Under the pieces are notes generated by a model. That model was given only the letters and a program-made list of their open reading frames with translations. It searched no databases and was not told where the DNA came from. From Amycolatopsis sacchari (GTDB taxonomy: Bacteria; Actinomycetota; Actinomycetes; Mycobacteriales; Pseudonocardiaceae): a stretch of DNA of 64,000 nucleotides. The DNA lies in contig NZ_FORP01000007.1 in the NCBI RefSeq assembly GCF_900114035.1, positions 62,001 to 126,000 on the forward strand, written 5' to 3'. The translations under genes and the position numbers were made by a program. Below, piece by piece: positions 60,093-64,000 of the stretch (its first letter is position 1; each line of letters starts with the position of its first letter).

Positions 60093-62474
60093 GTGCCGAT
60101 GGACGTCGATCGACGCACCCTGTTGCTGGCGACCGCCGCGGTCGCCCTCTCCCCCGCGCTGACCGCCACCGCCTCGACCGGGGACCCCGTCTCGCGGATG
60201 ACCCTCGAAGAGAAGGTGTCGCTGCTGCACGGCGCCACCGATCCGGCCTCGCTCGGGCAGGCCGGTTACCTCCCGGGAGTGCCCCGCCTCGGCATCCCCG
60301 AGGTCCGCCTGACCGACGGCCCCGCCGGGATCCGCGTCACCCGCCCCGCCACCGCCCTGCCCGCCCCGGTCGCGCTCGCCGCCACCTTCGACCCCGCGAC
60401 CGCCCGCGACTACGGCCGCGTCCTCGGCGAGGAAGGCCGGTCACTGGGCCAGGACGTGCTGCTCGCCCCCATGACCAACATCGTCCGCGTGCCGCAGGCC
60501 GGCCGGAACTTCGAGACGCTGGGCGAAGATCCGCTGCTGGCGGGCGAGCTCGTCGCCGCCGAGGTGCGCGGCATCCAGGAAGCCGGCCTCATCGCGACGG
60601 TGAAGCACTACGCGGCCAACAACTTCGAGAACGGCCGCCAGACCGTCAGCGCGGACGTCGACGAGCGCACCCTGCGCGAGATCTACCTCCCGGCGTTCGA
60701 AGCGGCAGTGCGCGCCGGAGCCGGTGCGGTGATGGCCTCCTACAACCGCGTCAACGGCGTGTACGCGTCGGAAAACGCGCACCTGCTCACCGAAATCCTG
60801 CGGGGCGACTGGGGTTTCCGCGGTTTCGTGATGTCCGACTGGGGCGCGACCCACAGCACGGAGGCGATCCTCGCCGGGCTCGACATGGAGATGCCGAGCG
60901 GCACGTACTTCGCCGCTCTCGTCACCGCGGTGCGCGAGGGGCGGATCCCCGAGTCCGTTGTGGACACCGCGGCACGGCGTGTCGTCACCCAGCTGCGGCG
61001 GTTCGGCACCCCGAAGACCCGGCCACCCCTGGACCGGGCCGGGCACGCCCGCGCCGCCCGGCGGTTCGCCGCGGCGGGCGCGGTGTTGCTGCGCAACGAA
61101 AACGCCGTCCTGCCGCTCACCGGGCTGCGCTCGGTCGCCGTCATCGGGCCGACAGCCCGCAGCCCGCTCGTCGGCGGAGGCGGGAGCGCGCACGTCGTCC
61201 CCGAGTACGCCGAAAGCCCGCTCGACGCGCTCGCGCGGCGGGCCGGCCGTCCCCTGCCCTACGCACCGGGCGTGGACCTCGACGGGGTGCCCGTCCCCGC
61301 TTCGGCGCTGTCCACGGGCACGATCGACTTCACCGGTTCCGCCGCACTGCCCGCCGGCACCACCCGCACCTGGACCGGCACACTGACCGCGCCCGAAACC
61401 GGCGACTACGACCTGCGCATCCAGGGCAGCGGTGCGGTGCAGTCGTTCCAGGGCGGTATCTCGCTCACGCTCGACGGCACGCGGATCGGCTCGGTCGGCG
61501 CGATCTTCGGCGGCAACAGCCGCCTGCTCGCCACCGGCGACGGGCTCGGCAACGCGGGCACGGTCGTGCACCTCGAGGCGGGGCAGCCGCACCAGTTCAC
61601 CATCACCGCCACCGGCGCCGCGGACACGCCGTTGCAGGTCCGGCTCGCGTGGGTCACCCCGGCCCGGCGGCAGCAGGCGCTCGACGAGGCCGTGGCGCTC
61701 GCCCGCTCGGCGCGGACGGTGCTGCTGTTCGCGTTCAACGAGGGCACCGAGGGGCAGGACCGGCCGGGCCTGGCCCTGCCCGACAACCAGGATCCCGTCG
61801 TCGCCGCCGTCGCGGCGGCGAACTCGCGCACCGTCGTCGTGCTCAACACCGGGGATCCGGTCACCATGCCGTGGCTCGACCGGACGGCGGCCGTGCTGCA
61901 GATGTGGTACCCGGGCCAGGAAGGCGCCGACGCGACCGCCGCGTTGCTGCTGGGCGAGGCGAACCCGGGCGGGAAACTGCCCGTGACGTACCCGAAGCGC
62001 GAGGCCGACGCCCCGACCGCGCCGCCCGAGCGCTACCCGGGGGTGAACGGGCACGCGCGGTACAGCGAAGGCATCTTCGTCGGCTACCGGCACTACGACG
62101 CCCACCACGTCGAGCCGCTGTTCTCGTTCGGGCACGGGCTTTCCTACACCCGCTTCCACTACAGCGACCTGTCCGTGCACGGGCGCCAGGTGGAGTTCCT
62201 GCTGCGCAACACCGGTGACCGCGCCGGGGCCGAGGTCGCACAGGTGTACCTCGGGCCACCGGCTTCGGCGCCGGTGCCGATGGCCCGTCAGCTGGCCGCG
62301 TTCGCCAGGGTCGAGCTGCGGCCGGGGGAAAGCCGCCGCATCCGCCTGGAGCTGCCCGGGCGCGCGTTGTCGTACTGGTCCGGGGGCTGGCGGGTGGTAC
62401 CGGGCGACCGCGAGGTGCAGGTCGGCTCGTCCTCCCGCGACATCCGGCTGAACCGGACCGTCTTCGTCCACTGA
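60093..62474 (+). CDS. secreted glycoside hydrolase family 3 enzyme (beta-glucosidase-like) with PA14 domain
   Basis: About 793 residues. A twin-arginine-like signal (DRRTLLLATAAVALSPALTATAS) is followed by the GH3 barrel: PRLGIPEVRLTDGPAGIR, GRNFETLGEDPLLAGE, KHYAANNFE and VMSDWGATHS, where Asp249 is the nucleophile. A PA14 sugar-binding domain (TGTLTAPETGDYDLRIQGSGAVQSF) is inserted in the second GH3 domain. A C-terminal fibronectin III-like domain (FGHGLSYTRFHYSDL) completes the beta-glucosidase/BglX pattern. GTG 60093 has GAGAGG upstream; an ATG two codons later is possible. It probably trims beta-linked glucosides or aryl-glucosides outside the cell. Confidence 0.92.
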   Translation: MPMDVDRRTLLLATAAVALSPALTATASTGDPVSRMTLEEKVSLLHGATDPASLGQAGYLPGVPRLGIPEVRLTDGPAGIRVTRPATALPAPVALAATFDPATARDYGRVLGEEGRSLGQDVLLAPMTNIVRVPQAGRNFETLGEDPLLAGELVAAEVRGIQEAGLIATVKHYAANNFENGRQTVSADVDERTLREIYLPAFEAAVRAGAGAVMASYNRVNGVYASENAHLLTEILRGDWGFRGFVMSDWGATHSTEAILAGLDMEMPSGTYFAALVTAVREGRIPESVVDTAARRVVTQLRRFGTPKTRPPLDRAGHARAARRFAAAGAVLLRNENAVLPLTGLRSVAVIGPTARSPLVGGGGSAHVVPEYAESPLDALARRAGRPLPYAPGVDLDGVPVPASALSTGTIDFTGSAALPAGTTRTWTGTLTAPETGDYDLRIQGSGAVQSFQGGISLTLDGTRIGSVGAIFGGNSRLLATGDGLGNAGTVVHLEAGQPHQFTITATGAADTPLQVRLAWVTPARRQQALDEAVALARSARTVLLFAFNEGTEGQDRPGLALPDNQDPVVAAVAAANSRTVVVLNTGDPVTMPWLDRTAAVLQMWYPGQEGADATAALLLGEANPGGKLPVTYPKREADAPTAPPERYPGVNGHARYSEGIFVGYRHYDAHHVEPLFSFGHGLSYTRFHYSDLSVHGRQVEFLLRNTGDRAGAEVAQVYLGPPASAPVPMARQLAAFARVELRPGESRRIRLELPGRALSYWSGGWRVVPGDREVQVGSSSRDIRLNRTVFVH

Positions 62475-62484
62475 GGAGGATGTG

Positions 62485-63969
62485 GTGAAGCTCTTTTCCC
62501 TGCTGGTCACGCTTCTCCTGCTCGCCGCCGGCACGGCCACGGCCGCCACCGGGGCACCGCACGCGCACACCCGGGCCGGGGTGGTGCGCGGCAGTTCGGC
62601 GGACGGGGTGGACAGCTTCCTCGGCATCCCTTACGCCGCACCGCCGACGGGTGACCTGCGGTGGCGTCCCCCGGCCCCGCCCGTCCCGTGGACCGGGGTG
62701 CGGGACGCGACGGCGTACGGCAACCGGTGCCCGGCCGTGGCGAGCACGAACGGGCCGCGGTCGGAGACCGAGGACTGCCTGTACCTCAACGTGCAGCGGC
62801 CCTCGGGCGCGAAGAAACTCCCGGTGTTCGTGTGGATCCACGGCGGCGGACTGCGGAACGGCAGTTCGAACCAGCACGACGGCAGCCTGCTGGCACGCCG
62901 TGACGTCGTCGTCGTGACGATCAACTACCGGCTCGGCGTGTTCGGCTTCCTCGCGCACCCCGGGCTCACCGCGGAGGCCGGGCGGTCGGGCAACTACGGT
63001 TTCCTCGACCAGCAGGCCGCACTGCGCTGGGTCAGGGACAACATCGCGGCGTTCGGCGGGGATCCGCACCAGGTGACGTTGGGCGGCGAGTCCGCGGGCG
63101 GCTTCTCGACGTGCGCGCACCTGGCTTCCCCCGCCTCGCGCGGACTCTTCCAGCAGGCGATCATCCAAAGTGGAGCATGCCCGAGCACCCCGCTCGGCAC
63201 CGCCGAGCAGAGTGGCACCGCCGTCGCACAGTCCTTGGGCTGCCAGGACATCGCGTGCCTGCGGGCGCTTCCGGCGGCCCGGCTCGTCGACGTCGACGCG
63301 GCACCCACGCTCGTCAGCGGCGTACCGGAGCTACCGCGGCCGCCGGACAGCGTCGTGCGCGCCGGCGAGTTCACCCGCGTCCCGCTGCTGATCGGCGCGA
63401 ACCGGGACGAAGGGCGCACGTTCGCGCTGGGCTTCGTCGGCGCGACCCGCGAGCAGTACGAGTCGTGGGTGCTCACGAACTACAGCGCGGCGGCCCTCGC
63501 CCGCTACCCGTGGCCGGAGCGGTCCGACCGGTTCACGGCGGCGTACCTGATCGGCGCGATCATGACCGACTCCGGGACGGTGGGCGGTATCGGCGGATGC
63601 GCGACGCGTTCGCTGGTCCGGTCCTTCACGCACTACACGCCCACGTACGCCTACCAGCTCGACCACCGCACGGGCCCGGGCCTGAGCCCCGAACCCGCTG
63701 GGTACGTGTGGGGCGCCGGGCACGCGGCGGAGCTGGCGTACCTGTGGCCGAGCTTCGACAACGGCACCCCGATCGCGCCGACGTTCGACGCGGCGGAACG
63801 GCAGCTGTCGCGGGACATGGTGCGGTACTGGACGTCGTTCATCCGCACCGGCGACCCCGGCTGGGCCACCTATCCCGGCTCGACGTTCTCGCTGCGGGCG
63901 GGTGGCACGTCCGTGCCGATCCCCGACCGGCAGTTCTCCGCCGAGCACCAGTGCGGGTTCTGGGGCTGA
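62485..63969 (+). CDS. secreted type B carboxylesterase
   Basis: About 494 residues. A Sec signal peptide (KLFSLLVTLLLLAAGTATAATGA) is followed by the carboxylesterase core: FLGIPYAAPPTGDLRW, TEDCLYLNV, WIHGGGL (oxyanion hole), TLGGESAGGFSTCAHLASP (nucleophile Ser), IGANRDEG (Glu) and WGAGHAAELAYLW (His). These are the marks of the type B family with acetylcholinesterase and para-nitrobenzyl esterase. GTG 62485 has GGAGGA upstream; a GTG one codon earlier is equal. It starts 10 bp after GH3, so the glycosidase and esterase are one operon, plausibly attacking acylated or phenolic glycosides together. Confidence 0.92.
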   Translation: MKLFSLLVTLLLLAAGTATAATGAPHAHTRAGVVRGSSADGVDSFLGIPYAAPPTGDLRWRPPAPPVPWTGVRDATAYGNRCPAVASTNGPRSETEDCLYLNVQRPSGAKKLPVFVWIHGGGLRNGSSNQHDGSLLARRDVVVVTINYRLGVFGFLAHPGLTAEAGRSGNYGFLDQQAALRWVRDNIAAFGGDPHQVTLGGESAGGFSTCAHLASPASRGLFQQAIIQSGACPSTPLGTAEQSGTAVAQSLGCQDIACLRALPAARLVDVDAAPTLVSGVPELPRPPDSVVRAGEFTRVPLLIGANRDEGRTFALGFVGATREQYESWVLTNYSAAALARYPWPERSDRFTAAYLIGAIMTDSGTVGGIGGCATRSLVRSFTHYTPTYAYQLDHRTGPGLSPEPAGYVWGAGHAAELAYLWPSFDNGTPIAPTFDAAERQLSRDMVRYWTSFIRTGDPGWATYPGSTFSLRAGGTSVPIPDRQFSAEHQCGFWG

Positions 63970-63972
63970 CGC

Positions 63973-64000
63973 TCAGTCGGTCCCGGCCTCCATCGCCGCG
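63973..64000 (-). CDS. possible 3' end of a minus-strand gene (partial)
   Basis: Read on the minus strand, the last bases give AAMEAGTD followed by TGA at 63975-63973. The frame is open to the edge and would end 3 bp after the carboxylesterase stop in convergent orientation, as genes often do here. Nine codons are too few to name anything. It could equally be chance. Confidence 0.3.

Overview
The window is very GC-rich, gene-dense and almost wholly coding, with GTG and TTG starts and long chains of genes joined by 4-bp ATGA/GTGA stop-start overlaps. Actinomycete family content points to a soil actinobacterium: MmyB-type regulators, a mycothiol-dependent-isomerase-like domain, a FurA-KatG pair, many IclR/TetR regulators and MFS carriers. 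Pseudonocardiaceae (Amycolatopsis-like) is my best guess from protein style; it is inference, not a measurement. I see no rRNA, tRNA, CRISPR array, insertion sequence, integrase or phage gene. It reads as an ordinary chromosomal catabolic region.

Region 1 (1-12.8 kb): the 3' tail of a tannase/feruloyl-esterase-like gene, then a minus-strand block. From its promoter end near 12.8 kb the order is HpcH/HpaI aldolase, CoA-transferase A and B, a thiolase-fold protein without the thiolase cysteines, its OB-fold/Zn-ribbon partner, a bicupin, two unrelated MFS carriers, a cyclase-family hydrolase, a DUF6282 metal hydrolase, an IclR regulator, an SDR and an FAD oxidoreductase. It looks like one catabolic operon that activates an acid to its CoA ester and cleaves it. 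The substrate is unknown.

Region 2 (12.9-18.5 kb): a molybdopterin oxidoreductase that has lost its N-terminal Fe-S cysteines is coupled to a small helical protein. Divergent from it are an ACS-type MFS carrier and an amidohydrolase. Region 3 (18.5-26.4 kb): amino-acid permease, furA-katG with a strong terminator, an AraC regulator, a mycothiol-isomerase-like protein and a FUSC exporter. Region 4 (26.4-31.4 kb): a 590-bp non-coding stretch with a degenerate repeat cluster, a large secreted GH2 enzyme with two F5/8-type domains, and an alpha/beta hydrolase.

Region 5 (31.5-40.7 kb): an IclR regulator diverges from a nine-gene plus-strand operon. A 17-codon leader ORF precedes a polyol-permease-like MFS, esterase, SDR, NTF2-like protein, TIM-barrel isomerase, hydroxyquinol 1,2-dioxygenase, maleylacetate reductase, AAHS-type MFS and a second SDR. 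This is a complete hydroxyquinol to 3-oxoadipate module without an obvious monooxygenase to make hydroxyquinol. A convergent gene keeps every diagnostic residue of fluoroacetate dehalogenase.

Region 6 (41.5-64 kb): small regulator/target sets (LysR with hydrolase-MFS; MmyB regulator with SDR; LAL/LuxR regulator; NTF2-like and metallo-beta-lactamase-fold genes with TetR), a PIG-L deacetylase, a large multi-pass membrane protein, alcohol dehydrogenase plus MmyB regulator, an FNT anion channel, an APC permease, TetR, and a secreted GH3 plus carboxylesterase pair. Several intergenic gaps carry clean inverted or direct repeats that look like operators. The right edge probably cuts into one more minus-strand gene.
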